This document shows positions 43,680 through 52,523 of a stretch of DNA of 64,000 nt, piece by piece. How positions within the stretch are numbered: position 1 is the first letter of the stretch; each line of letters opens with the position of its first letter. Source of the stretch: an uncultured Deefgea sp. Lineage in GTDB: Bacteria; Pseudomonadota; Gammaproteobacteria; Burkholderiales; Chitinibacteraceae. The position numbers and the translations under genes were made by a program. The notes beneath the pieces are model-generated. The model was given only the letters and a program-made list of their open reading frames with translations, was not told the DNA's origin and did not search any database. Where the stretch lies: contig NZ_CAMTIA010000001.1 in NCBI RefSeq assembly GCF_947072475.1, positions 186,001-250,000 of the forward strand, given 5' to 3'.

Positions 43680-44882
43680 ATGATGCCCAACGCCGCCCGT
43701 AAAGAATTTGCCATGCTGATCACCTTGATGCTGGTGATGTTTACCGCCATTGCTGACTTTATGATTATGATGCCGTTGGCGTCGTATTTAATGGCTGAGT
43801 TTCAGATTAACACTGCCCATTTTGGTCTTTTAGTCTCGTCGTATTCTTTGGCTGCGGGTTGTTCGGCATTGCTGGCGTCTTCGCAAGCCGATCGCTTTGA
43901 TCGCCGTCACGCTTTATTGTTTTGCTACGGCGGATTAATGCTGGCCACTTTGGCGTGTGCGCTGAGTAATTCCTACGTCACCCTATTATTAGCGCGGGTT
44001 TTAGCCGGGGTGTTTGGTGGTGTCTTGGGCTCGATTTCGCTGGCGATTGTTGGCGATTTAATCCCGCCCGAGCGGCGTGGTCGCGCGATGAGTTGGGTGA
44101 TGCTGGGTTTTTCATTGTCCGCCGTGGCCGGGGTGCCATTGGGTTTATGGCTGGCTGCGCATAGCGGCTGGCGATTGCCATTTTTGGTCTTAACCGGGAT
44201 TTGCGCCGTGGTGGCCCTGGCGATTTATCGCTATATCCCATCGGTGCGCGGCCATTTAGCCAGCTTAAATCACGAGGCCAATTGGTTAGACAATTACCGT
44301 GAATTATTGCGCGTTCCCAATCATTGGTGGGCGGTGAGTTTAACGGCGATGCTGATGGCGTCGGGCTTTTTGGTGATTCCATTTATTGCCCCGACCTTGA
44401 TTGCCAACGTTGGTTTAGCGTCCGAAGATTTAATGTATTTTTATTTGGTTGGCGGCGCGGCGACTATTTTTAGCCGACCCATGATTGGCCGTTTGACCGA
44501 TCGTTATCCAGCCAAAAAAGTCGTTGCCTATTTGGTATTAGCCAGTTTTATTCCGATTATTTTGGTGACGCAAAATTTAGCCGTGAGTTTGCCTTGGCAT
44601 TTGGCGATTTCGGTGTTGTTTTTTATTTTTGTCAGTGGTCGATTTATTCCATCGTCAACCATGGTGGCAGCAGCTACGCAGCCGCATTTGCGCGGGCGTT
44701 TAATGGCATTTAATTCAGCAGTACAAAATTTTGCTTCGGGCGCGGCGTCGTTATTAGCGGGGCTAATTTTAACCCAAGAAAGTAATGGGCATTTGGCCAA
44801 TTATGGTTGGATTGGCGCATTAAGTTGTGGTGCTGGTTTACTGGCGATCGTGGTGGCTCGCAAAATTAAAGCGGTTTCTTAA
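43680..44882 (+). CDS. MFS transporter
   Basis: About 400 residues with 12 hydrophobic helices. The MFS A-like motif is SSQADRFDRRHALLF between helices 2 and 3, and GDLIPPERRGRAMSW is a B/loop-region signature; GRLTDRYPAKK in the middle loop is the repeat of motif A. It resembles the arabinose-efflux/chloramphenicol-type DHA1 group. Substrate unknown. The start may be ATG 43680 or 43683; no clear Shine-Dalgarno. Confidence 0.9.
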   Translation: MMPNAARKEFAMLITLMLVMFTAIADFMIMMPLASYLMAEFQINTAHFGLLVSSYSLAAGCSALLASSQADRFDRRHALLFCYGGLMLATLACALSNSYVTLLLARVLAGVFGGVLGSISLAIVGDLIPPERRGRAMSWVMLGFSLSAVAGVPLGLWLAAHSGWRLPFLVLTGICAVVALAIYRYIPSVRGHLASLNHEANWLDNYRELLRVPNHWWAVSLTAMLMASGFLVIPFIAPTLIANVGLASEDLMYFYLVGGAATIFSRPMIGRLTDRYPAKKVVAYLVLASFIPIILVTQNLAVSLPWHLAISVLFFIFVSGRFIPSSTMVAAATQPHLRGRLMAFNSAVQNFASGAASLLAGLILTQESNGHLANYGWIGALSCGAGLLAIVVARKIKAVS

Positions 44883-45545
44883 AGTCGATTGCGACTTATG
44901 GTTAATCGATTGTGAGTGGCCTATTTTTAGGCATTACCACTCATTAAATCAGTGATGAAGAGAAACAGGGTTGACGCTGAGTAGAATTTGCTCAGCCAGC
45001 GAAGTATTGCATTTGCAGGCAAGCCAGCGCCTACAAATGCCAATCCCTTATTCGTGACGACTTAGATTGTTATCTAAGCTTTATCGGCAGGCAAAATACT
45101 TTAAATACCCGATGATGTTTGGCGGTAAAAAATCCTTGCCGTGCGCCATTCGCTTTGCCTATTGCGCTAGTCAATCATTTACGGCGTGATGACTCGCTCA
45201 AGCCACAAATTAGTGGTTTATTTTTGCATCTCACGGCGTATTGTCAAATCAGAGTCATTAAAATCGTTTATCCTCTATCTCCTGCATTTTATTTAAATCA
45301 GTGATCCATCCGTAGATTGGCAAAGTGTATTTACACGGTGCATATCGTGTTGCCATAAAAATTGCTACCAGCGCATAAGACACTGCTTCTCGATATTTAA
45401 TTGAATTTTGGCGTTGAGTGCCGCATTGCTGGCGGGCATCAAATCGGGCATTGATTGATTTAAGTTGAATCCATTTAAATAGTGCGCAATGCGTATTGCG
45501 TTGCGGTTGGTGGTCAATGACCATCTGGTTTGTTTTGAGGTTTTG
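44883..45545. other. 663-bp gene-free region before gspL with REP-like hairpins
   Basis: No convincing gene. A REP-like hairpin GCATTTGCAGGC (45009-45020) / GCCTACAAATGC (45029-45040) with one mismatch contains AAGCCAGC in its loop and, read in reverse, GTAGGCGCTGGCTTGCC, which is like pseudomonad REP sequences. CGCTGAG...CTCAGCCAGCG at about 44975-45001 and a GAGTGG...CCACTC hairpin near 44911-44938 are further structures. The gspL promoter and GAGG (45537-45540) lie at the right end. Confidence 0.5.
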
Positions 45546-46598
45546 ATGACGATAGCGCGCGTAGTGGTTCGCCTTCATGCTCAGGGGCCGCTGGGGATTG
45601 AAGACTGGCTGGGGTTTGATGCTGCAGGGCGTCAAGTGGCGCATGGGGTATCGGTGGAGTTACCTGCGGCTGAGCAATATGAAGTGGCGATTGCGGCCAG
45701 CTGCTTGACCGTGCATGGCTTGCAGTTGCCCATCGTTGCCGCCAAGCAGCAGCAAAAATTGATTCACCAAGCACTCGAAGATCGTGTTTTGGGCGATCTT
45801 GATCAGCTGACCTGGCAGGCTCAATCATCCGTGTCGGGGTTAACTTGGGTGTATTTGCTTGAGCGATCACGCCTGCTGTTGCTTGAAGATTGGCTGGCCA
45901 GCCAATCTTGGCCGTGTACGCGCTGGGTGCCGGAGTTTGCTTTATTGCCCGCCGGGAGCGATCACTACGCCCAAAGTGGCCATGGCGTGATGTTTTGCCG
46001 CAATGCGCAATATGGTTGGTTGGATAATGAGGCCGATTTACTGGCGCTGTATCCCGACTGCACTTGGCACCCGATTGCTCTGGCTGATTTAACCGCGCCA
46101 GCTGCGGACTGCGTTTCATTTTATAAAGCCAATAAAATTAAGGTATCGATGGCTATGCATTGGCAGCAATGGCGTAGCGCGGTATACCTATTGGTTGCTT
46201 GCCTATGTTTATTCTTGTTGAGTGTGGTGTCTGAATGGCGGGTTTTGTCTGGGCAAGAGCGTGTTTTACGCCAAGAAATTCGACAAACCTTTGCCAGTTT
46301 ATTTCCCGGCGTGCCGATTGTTGACCCGATTTTGCAATGGCAAAGTCGGCAAAAAACCGGCGAGCCGGTGGGCGGCACTGGGCAAAATGGCGATGCTTTG
46401 GATTTATTACATCAAATGGCTGGGCAAATCGATGTGGACGCCGGGATTGAGAGCGTTAGCGTGAAAGCGGGTCGCTTACAAATGGTGATGCTGGAAGCCA
46501 AATCCGCCGCTTTAATAGCCAAACTCACGGCGCAAGGCGCCAAAATGAAAAGCCAGTCGATCGGCGATGGCCGTGTACGAATTGAGGTTGAGCGATGA
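45546..46598 (+). CDS. gspL: Type II secretion system protein GspL
   Basis: 350 residues from ATG 45546 (GAGG 5 nt upstream). An actin-like cytoplasmic domain (about 1-205) is followed by one TM helix (about 212-230, AVYLLVACLCLFLLSVV) and a periplasmic ferredoxin-like domain. It links the GspE ATPase to the inner-membrane platform. The sequence is divergent, as usual for GspL, but the architecture and the overlapping gspM and gspN support the call. Confidence 0.88.
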   Translation: MTIARVVVRLHAQGPLGIEDWLGFDAAGRQVAHGVSVELPAAEQYEVAIAASCLTVHGLQLPIVAAKQQQKLIHQALEDRVLGDLDQLTWQAQSSVSGLTWVYLLERSRLLLLEDWLASQSWPCTRWVPEFALLPAGSDHYAQSGHGVMFCRNAQYGWLDNEADLLALYPDCTWHPIALADLTAPAADCVSFYKANKIKVSMAMHWQQWRSAVYLLVACLCLFLLSVVSEWRVLSGQERVLRQEIRQTFASLFPGVPIVDPILQWQSRQKTGEPVGGTGQNGDALDLLHQMAGQIDVDAGIESVSVKAGRLQMVMLEAKSAALIAKLTAQGAKMKSQSIGDGRVRIEVER

Positions 46599-47095
46599 AT
46601 GCGTACTCCACAAAATTTCTGGCGCTAGGGCAAACGTATTGGGCAAAATGGCGCTTGTATTGGTTGGCGCGTCAACCGCGCGAGCAAAAAATGCTGATGA
46701 TGTGGGCTGCCGCTGCAACGAGCGCGCTGCTGTATTTTGGCCTGTATGCGCCGCTTCGCGCACAAATTAGCCGTTTGCAAACCCAAGTTCCGCATTTAGA
46801 AAACCAATTAATGGCCATGCGTGGCAGCAAGCCGACCATGACGGCCGCCAAGACGGCGGCGCCGCTCGATTTGCGTTCGGCCACTTTTGCTGAATTATCC
46901 AGCCAAGGCATCAGTGCCGATGTGCGCTCGATTTCGAGCCAGTCGCTGGAAGTGCGCAGTAATCTGCCGAATGTGGCTGAAGCTTTACAGTTGGCCAATG
47001 CGCTACGCCATAGCGTGCAAGCGACTGTGAGCGCCATTGAAATCAAATCGGATGACTCTAGCGTGAGTTTGGTGATGGTTTTGGAGCGGCAATGA
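46595..47095 (+). CDS. gspM: Type II secretion system protein GspM
   Basis: 166 residues. A short cytoplasmic N-terminus, one TM helix at about 34-50 (MMWAAAATSALLYFGLY), then a coiled-coil stretch and a small periplasmic domain. ATGA overlaps with gspL and gspN. It partners GspL in the assembly platform. Confidence 0.9.
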   Translation: MNAYSTKFLALGQTYWAKWRLYWLARQPREQKMLMMWAAAATSALLYFGLYAPLRAQISRLQTQVPHLENQLMAMRGSKPTMTAAKTAAPLDLRSATFAELSSQGISADVRSISSQSLEVRSNLPNVAEALQLANALRHSVQATVSAIEIKSDDSSVSLVMVLERQ

Positions 47096-47823
47096 GCAAA
47101 ATAACCCAATCACAACGCCGTATTTGGCTCGCCGCTGGCGGCGTTTGTTTACTGTTGTTGGTACTGCGTATGCCGGTGAGTGTCATCAATTGGCTATTAC
47201 CCAGCAATGTTAATGTGGTGCAAGCCCATGGCACGCTGTGGGATGGGCGCGCCAGTGCGCTGGGACTCGAAGGCGTGGTATTGCAACAAAAGTTGCGCTG
47301 GCAATTTTTGCCCAAAGCCTTACTGGCTGGGCAACTGGCATGGCAAGTGCACAGCGAGGCGCTCGATACGCAAAATCAAGCCCGCCTGGTTCTCGGCTTG
47401 GGCGGCGTGGCCCTTGAGCAAGTGGAGGTGACTTTTCCGCTTGAAGGTATTTTTCGCGCCATTCCGCAAGTGGCGCAGTGGGGTTTAGGTGGCCGCGCCA
47501 CTTTGCGCAGCGCGCATCTCTCAAAACGAGTCGGCGCACAAGCCGAGCTGTTGCTTGATCCGGTTTTTAGTCAGCTGGTGCCAAGCCTCATGCCAATGAC
47601 CACTTTGCGCGCGCAATTTTCGGCGGTGGCCGATGGGGTGACGTGGCAAATCAGTCCGGCCGGTGCTAGCGCGATTGCGGTCAATGGTCAGGGGCAATTG
47701 GCGTGGCGGGGCGCGGCACACGGCACGGTGAATCTCAATCCGGATGAAAAAGTACGCCAGCAATTAGCGCCCTTACTGATGCAAGTGCCAGCCACGGCTG
47801 AGGGCTACCAAATCAAGTTTTAA
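47092..47823 (+). CDS. gspN: Type II secretion system protein GspN
   Basis: 243 residues. One N-terminal TM helix (about 11-28), then a periplasmic beta-rich domain with VVQAHGTLWDGRASAL, the GspN signature. It overlaps gspM by 4 bp and ends inside the convergent uracil-DNA glycosylase gene by 11 bp. GspN is an accessory component found in only some type II systems. Confidence 0.9.
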   Translation: MSKITQSQRRIWLAAGGVCLLLLVLRMPVSVINWLLPSNVNVVQAHGTLWDGRASALGLEGVVLQQKLRWQFLPKALLAGQLAWQVHSEALDTQNQARLVLGLGGVALEQVEVTFPLEGIFRAIPQVAQWGLGGRATLRSAHLSKRVGAQAELLLDPVFSQLVPSLMPMTTLRAQFSAVADGVTWQISPAGASAIAVNGQGQLAWRGAAHGTVNLNPDEKVRQQLAPLLMQVPATAEGYQIKF

Positions 47824-48394
47824 CGCTGATCAGTGCGGCGACGCGTTGGCGTAATTCGGGCAAAACTTCGGTGGTAAACCAAGGATTTTGTTTTAGCCAA
47901 GGATTGTTGCGTGGACTCGGATGTGGCAATACCATCACCTTGGGCCCGTTGGTTCTCCATGCTTTAACCGCTTCGGTGATGCTTTGCGGTGCTTGCGGCA
48001 GATGGTAAGCGAGGGCATAGCGACCGATGATCAGTGTCAGTTGCAGTTGCGCTAAATCAGCCAGCAAAGGCGCGCGCCAAGTCTGCGCGCATTCGGGGCG
48101 GGGCGCTAAATCGCCCGATTTACCACTACCTGGGTAGCAAAAACCCATTGGCAAAATCGCAAATTGCTTTGGGTTATAAAACGTCGTTGCGGTGACACCC
48201 AGCCAATCGCGTAAACGCTCACCGCTGGCATCATTAAATAAAATCCCACTGGTATGGACTTTTTTCCCTGGCGCTTGGCCGGCGATCAAAATCTGCGCGC
48301 TAGGCGCAATTTGTAGCATCGGTCTGGGCTCAAGAAATTGCGCGCAGATTTTACAAGCACGTACTGCAGTGAGTTGCTGCTCAAAAGGCGTCAT
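47813..48394 (-). CDS. Uracil-DNA glycosylase-family protein
   Basis: 193 residues from ATG 48394 (purine-rich AAAGGAAACAAAGG just upstream); an in-frame ATG at 48427 would add 11 residues. The motif ILIAGQAPGKKVHTSGILFN and the C-terminal VLPHPSPRNN fit the UDG superfamily, and CKIC near the N-terminus could bind a metal or cluster. Conventional repair role is likely: removal of uracil or another damaged base. It overlaps gspN 3' end. Confidence 0.88.
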   Translation of the reverse strand: MTPFEQQLTAVRACKICAQFLEPRPMLQIAPSAQILIAGQAPGKKVHTSGILFNDASGERLRDWLGVTATTFYNPKQFAILPMGFCYPGSGKSGDLAPRPECAQTWRAPLLADLAQLQLTLIIGRYALAYHLPQAPQSITEAVKAWRTNGPKVMVLPHPSPRNNPWLKQNPWFTTEVLPELRQRVAALISVKT

Positions 48395-48474
48395 CCTTTG
48401 TTTCCTTTGGCTTTTGACTTTGATCACAGGCTAGAGCGATGGCCTTATTTTGGCCGGCCAACAAAGCGCGAGTA

Positions 48475-49341
48475 TTAATTGGGGATACTTTGCGTGCCGA
48501 TGGATTTGTCGGTAATGCTGACATCCAAAATATTAAATGGAATATCCACGCCTTCTTGGCTTAATTTGGCAATTAAAAAAGCCATTAATTCACCGCGAAC
48601 TTGATAGTAATTGTCTCTATCGGTCCACACCATAAATAAGATATTAATGCTGGAATCGCCATAGCTCATCACATGAATAAACGGCGCTTGGTTTTGATCT
48701 AGCCCCGGATAGCTGCGGGCAATATTTTCTAAAATTTGCAGCACTTTTTTCATGTCGGAGTCATAAGCGACAGAAACGGTAATTTTAATTCGGCGAATTG
48801 GATTGGTGTCGTAGTTGACGATATTGCCACTAATCATGACATTATTCGGGATGATAATTCGACGTCCATCAAGGCTATTGATATGGGTAGAAAAAATCTC
48901 AATTTGGGTCACATTACCCATCACGCCGTTGACTTTAATAAAGTCGCCAATCACAAACGGGCGCGAAAAAAACAACACCACCCCACCGGCAAAATTAGAC
49001 AGAAATTCCTTTAAAGAAATACCAATTCCTAAGCCAATGGCACTAATCATCGTAGCAATTGAACGCTCGCTAAAGCCAAATGCCAATAAACCCAGTAAGA
49101 AAAAAGCAATATATAAACCCAGCTTGGTCATTGAACGGCTAAATTGCTTGGTATTTTCGTCGGTATTGAGGATGTAAACCTTAGAGAAATATTTATCGAC
49201 CTTTTTTACCAAGTAAGAGCCAGCAAAAATAATCAATGCAAACAAAAAAAGCCGAAAGCAAAAAATAATCGCATCATGAAACAGGAGTTGAAATAAGGAT
49301 TCTTCTTGGTTGAAATTCAGTGCGCTAAGATAGTGATTCAT
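48475..49341 (-). CDS. MscS-family mechanosensitive channel
   Basis: 288 residues. Three N-terminal hydrophobic helices, pore helix around LGIGISLKEFLSNFAGGVVL, then the MscS beta domain (FSRPFVIGDFIKVNGVMGNV, IPNNVMISGNIVNY) and the alpha/beta C-terminal domain. It protects against hypo-osmotic shock in the inner membrane. The divergent aqpZ 388 bp away suggests a small osmotic-response pair. Confidence 0.93.
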   Translation of the reverse strand: MNHYLSALNFNQEESLFQLLFHDAIIFCFRLFLFALIIFAGSYLVKKVDKYFSKVYILNTDENTKQFSRSMTKLGLYIAFFLLGLLAFGFSERSIATMISAIGLGIGISLKEFLSNFAGGVVLFFSRPFVIGDFIKVNGVMGNVTQIEIFSTHINSLDGRRIIIPNNVMISGNIVNYDTNPIRRIKITVSVAYDSDMKKVLQILENIARSYPGLDQNQAPFIHVMSYGDSSINILFMVWTDRDNYYQVRGELMAFLIAKLSQEGVDIPFNILDVSITDKSIGTQSIPN

Positions 49342-49729
49342 TACTGATTTACCTGCATCGTCATTGTTGATCGTCCATCAATCAAAAAGCAGCTAGGCTG
49401 CGCGCTGACTGAGTCATACCCTATTTTGACAGAATACGCATAGATAATGACAGCGAATGAAATATTACCGTTGAGCTGCCGCAGTTACTTACAAACGGTG
49501 TGCAATGGCCTCGGATCTGGGCAGCAAGTGAGCAATAAACGGCATAAGATAGATAAGAAATAGAATATTTACCTTAAGAGTCGGTATTTTTATGATTTTG
49601 TTGTAATAAAAATGATTTAAGCTGTTGGCCGCTGAGTGCTTTGGCGTAATAGTAAGCTGGCAAACAGCGAATGCAATCAATCTATTTCTTTTGGCGTCAG
49701 TGAGATAGAAAAACAACAAGGATATCACC
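49342..49729. promoter_or_regulatory. Divergent promoter region of mscS-like and aqpZ genes
   Basis: 388 bp with no convincing gene. AT-rich around 49550-49630. AAGGA about 7 nt before the aqpZ ATG is its Shine-Dalgarno. I could not fix -10/-35 boxes with confidence. Confidence 0.4.
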
Positions 49730-50434
49730 ATGTATACATTAAACCAGCGTTTAGCTGCTGAATTCATCGGCACATTTTGGCTCGTTTTGGGCGGTTGCGG
49801 TAGCGCGGTTTTGGCGGCGGCTTTTCCTGAATTAGGCATTGGTTTTGCCGGTGTGGCTTTGGCCTTTGGTTTGACGGTGTTAACCATGGCCTTTGCCATT
49901 GGCCATATTTCAGGCTGCCATTTAAACCCCGCAGTGTCATTTGGTTTGGTTGTTGGCGGTCGTTTCCCCGCCAAAGATTTAGTTCCCTATGTTGCTGCGC
50001 AAGTAATCGGCGGGATTTTGGGCGCAACGGTGCTGTACTTTATTGCTACCGGTAAGCCCGGGTTTGTAGCGGGCGGCTTTGCCAGCAATGGTTATGATTT
50101 ATTGTCACCCGGGCATTACGCAATCACGGCGGTATTTTTATGTGAAGTGGTGATGACGTTTATGTTTTTATTCATCATCTTGGGCGCAACCGATGCGCGC
50201 TCACCAGCCGGTTTTGCACCGATTGCCATTGGCTTGGGCTTGACCTTAATTCACTTGATTTCTATCCCAGTGAGCAATACGTCGGTGAATCCGGCGCGTA
50301 GTTTGGCGGTAGCTTTATTTGCCGATACCGCCGCATTGAGCCAAGTTTGGTTGTTTTGGGTTGGCCCATTGATTGGCGCTGCGTTGGCGGGTGTCGTGTA
50401 CAAAATGGTGGGCGGTGACGGTAAGCAGAAGTAA
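49730..50434 (+). CDS. aqpZ: Aquaporin Z
   Basis: 234 residues with six TM helices and both NPA motifs (HLNPAVSFG and [10 protein letters not shown]). The Arg after the second NPA and His in [13 protein letters not shown] give the narrow water-type filter. It conducts water across the inner membrane. It ends shortly before a family hairpin at 50457. Confidence 0.96.
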   Translation: MYTLNQRLAAEFIGTFWLVLGGCGSAVLAAAFPELGIGFAGVALAFGLTVLTMAFAIGHISGCHLNPAVSFGLVVGGRFPAKDLVPYVAAQVIGGILGATVLYFIATGKPGFVAGGFASNGYDLLSPGHYAITAVFLCEVVMTFMFLFIILGATDARSPAGFAPIAIGLGLTLIHLISIPVSNTSVNPARSLAVALFADTAALSQVWLFWVGPLIGAALAGVVYKMVGGDGKQK

Positions 50435-50456
50435 AACTGAACTAGATAACTGATCG

Positions 50457-50506
50457 GGGTATTGCTATCAGGGCTTTTTTAAATAAAGGCATGATGGCAA
50501 TACCCC
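50457..50506. repeat. GGGGTATTGC...GCAATACCCC hairpin
   Basis: Perfect 10-base arms (50457-50466 and 50497-50506), 50 nt in all, loop with TAAATAAAG. 22 bp after aqpZ. Confidence 0.85.
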
Positions 50507-50651
50507 TTTATTTTGGCTAAAAATTAAGCATGTAGCTGTTTACGCTGACGGCCGCTCTTTGCTCGGTCAGCCGTCCTTGGCCGTGGCTTTAGTCACCCGT
50601 TTTGAGCTGCCTTGTCGATTACCGACAGAACAAAGCGATTTTTGGGCCGGC

Positions 50652-51038
50652 TTATTGATTTTTAAAGGCTGTTAAATCCATCGTCATTAACGCGCCTTTT
50701 TTCGGTAGATCGGCGACGACAATCACCGTGCGGGCAGGGCGATGCTGAGGCAATATTTCGCTATACGCACGATTCATCGCCGCAAAATCGTCGACGTTTT
50801 TTAAGTACACATGAATTTGCATTACATCATTGAGCGATGCATCGACTGATTCGAGCAGCAATTGAAAGTTCAGCAAAATTTGCTTGGCTTGCGAGTAGGC
50901 GTCAGGGCCGGCGAGTTGCCCGGTTTGGCTATCTACGCCGGGCGTTCCTGAGATCATAATCAATGGCCCAGATTGGGCGATATGGCTATATGGCCCAATC
51001 GGTTGAAATAAATGTTCAGGGCTAAATGTTTTTATCAT
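50652..51038 (-). CDS. RidA-family protein
   Basis: 128 residues. The family pattern is clear: IGPYSHIAQSGPLIMISGTP at the N-terminus, VHVYLKNVDDFAAMNRAYSE in the middle and RPARTVIVVADLPKKGAL with the conserved Arg. RidA proteins hydrolyse reactive enamines/imines formed by PLP enzymes; whether this member is an active deaminase is not certain. It lies 19 bp after the gspE gene and may be cotranscribed with gspCDE. Confidence 0.93.
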   Translation of the reverse strand: MIKTFSPEHLFQPIGPYSHIAQSGPLIMISGTPGVDSQTGQLAGPDAYSQAKQILLNFQLLLESVDASLNDVMQIHVYLKNVDDFAAMNRAYSEILPQHRPARTVIVVADLPKKGALMTMDLTAFKNQ

Positions 51039-51056
51039 CGTGGGCCTGTGGCGCGG

Positions 51057-52523
51057 TTAATGGCTGCGGGTGATTCTGAGCATTTCTTCAAAGCTACTCA
51101 CGCCTTCAAGCACACGCGTTGAAGCGTCGCTGCGTAAGCTAGTCATGCCGAGGCTTTCGGCGTAGTTGCGAATGTCTTGCTCGTTGGCCGAGTTATGAAT
51201 TTGGGTGCGCATGGCTTCATCAACCACGAGTAATTCATGAATCCCGCTGCGGCCACGATAGCCAGTTTGGGCGCAATGTGGGCAGCCCACTGCGCGGTAT
51301 AAAGTAATGGGCTCTTGGGTATTGACCCCAAGCTCAATTAATTCATCGTGGCTGGCGATATACGGTGCTTTGCAGTCGGTACATAAGCTGCGAACCAAGC
51401 GCTGCGCCAAGACGCCGATGGTCGAAGACGCGAGTAAAAATGGCTCAATGCCCATATCCACCAAACGGGTAATGGCGCTGGCGGCATCGTTGGTATGCAA
51501 GGTGGCGAGGACTAAATGCCCGGTGAGCGAGGCTTGGACGGCGATTTGCGCGGTTTCCAAATCGCGAATTTCACCAATCATAATAATGTCGGGGTCTTGC
51601 CGCAAAATCGCGCGCAGCGCACGAGCAAAACTCATTTCGATGCGGGTATTGACTTGGGTTTGGCCGATGCCGTCTAAGTCGTATTCAATCGGATCTTCCA
51701 CCGTCATGATATTGCTGTTTTTGGCGTCCATACTGCCCAGCGCCGCGTACAGCGTGGTGGTTTTACCCGAGCCGGTTGGGCCGGTCACCAGCACAATGCC
51801 ATGTGGCGCGGCGAGTAATTGATTTAATGGTTTCAGCGTCGCATCGCGCATGCCGAGTTTGGCCAGCTCTAAGCGGCCAGCTGATTTGTCGAGTAAACGC
51901 AGCACGGCGCGCTCGCCGTGACCGGTGGGTAGGGTTGATACGCGAATATCGACTGGGCGACCGGCAATCCGTAGGTTGATGCGCCCATCTTGCGGCAAGC
52001 GTTTTTCGGCAATATCCAGCGCCGCCATCACTTTAATTCGCGACACCAAGGCAGCATGCAGCGCGCGATTGGGCTCGACCACATCACGCAATGTGCCATC
52101 AACTCGATAGCGCACGACGGAGCGGGTTTCAAAGGGCTCGATATGAATATCAGACGCATTTTCGCGCAGCGCTTCGGTAAAAATCGCATTAATGAGGCGA
52201 ATGACCGGGGAGGATTCTTCGGCTTCCATCAGGTCTGACACTTCGGGCATATCTTGAATCAAGCGCGCCAAATCGGCCGATTCTTCGATGTCGTCCACCA
52301 TATTGATGGCGCTGGTTTTGCCGTTGCCAAAGTGCTGCGTTAAGCGCGCATCAAAGCTGGCTGCCGGCAAGATATGCAATTGCGTCGGGCCGCATTGGCG
52401 GCGAACTTCGCCTAATGCCGCAGGGCTCACGCCTTGTCGCAAATAAATCGGGGTGATGCCATCGTGAATCGGGCCGTCAAATAGGCCAAATTCTCGCGCA
52501 TACATATATGAAACAACGCTCAT
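51057..52523 (-). CDS. gspE: Type II secretion ATPase GspE
   Basis: 488 residues. N1 domain (1-130), Walker A GPTGSGKTTTLYAALG, Asp box TVEDPIEYDLDG, Walker B IMIGEIRDLETAQIA, His box LVLATLHTND and the four-cysteine zinc site (CTDC and CPHC). It is the cytoplasmic hexamer that drives pseudopilus assembly. It overlaps gspD by 1 bp. Confidence 0.97.
   Translation of the reverse strand: MSVVSYMYAREFGLFDGPIHDGITPIYLRQGVSPAALGEVRRQCGPTQLHILPAASFDARLTQHFGNGKTSAINMVDDIEESADLARLIQDMPEVSDLMEAEESSPVIRLINAIFTEALRENASDIHIEPFETRSVVRYRVDGTLRDVVEPNRALHAALVSRIKVMAALDIAEKRLPQDGRINLRIAGRPVDIRVSTLPTGHGERAVLRLLDKSAGRLELAKLGMRDATLKPLNQLLAAPHGIVLVTGPTGSGKTTTLYAALGSMDAKNSNIMTVEDPIEYDLDGIGQTQVNTRIEMSFARALRAILRQDPDIIMIGEIRDLETAQIAVQASLTGHLVLATLHTNDAASAITRLVDMGIEPFLLASSTIGVLAQRLVRSLCTDCKAPYIASHDELIELGVNTQEPITLYRAVGCPHCAQTGYRGRSGIHELLVVDEAMRTQIHNSANEQDIRNYAESLGMTSLRSDASTRVLEGVSSFEEMLRITRSH

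Noticed and set aside
45258..45644. 128-codon minus-strand frame upstream of gspL
   Set aside because: Overlaps the start of gspL on the other strand, has no Shine-Dalgarno, and its translation resembles no family I know.
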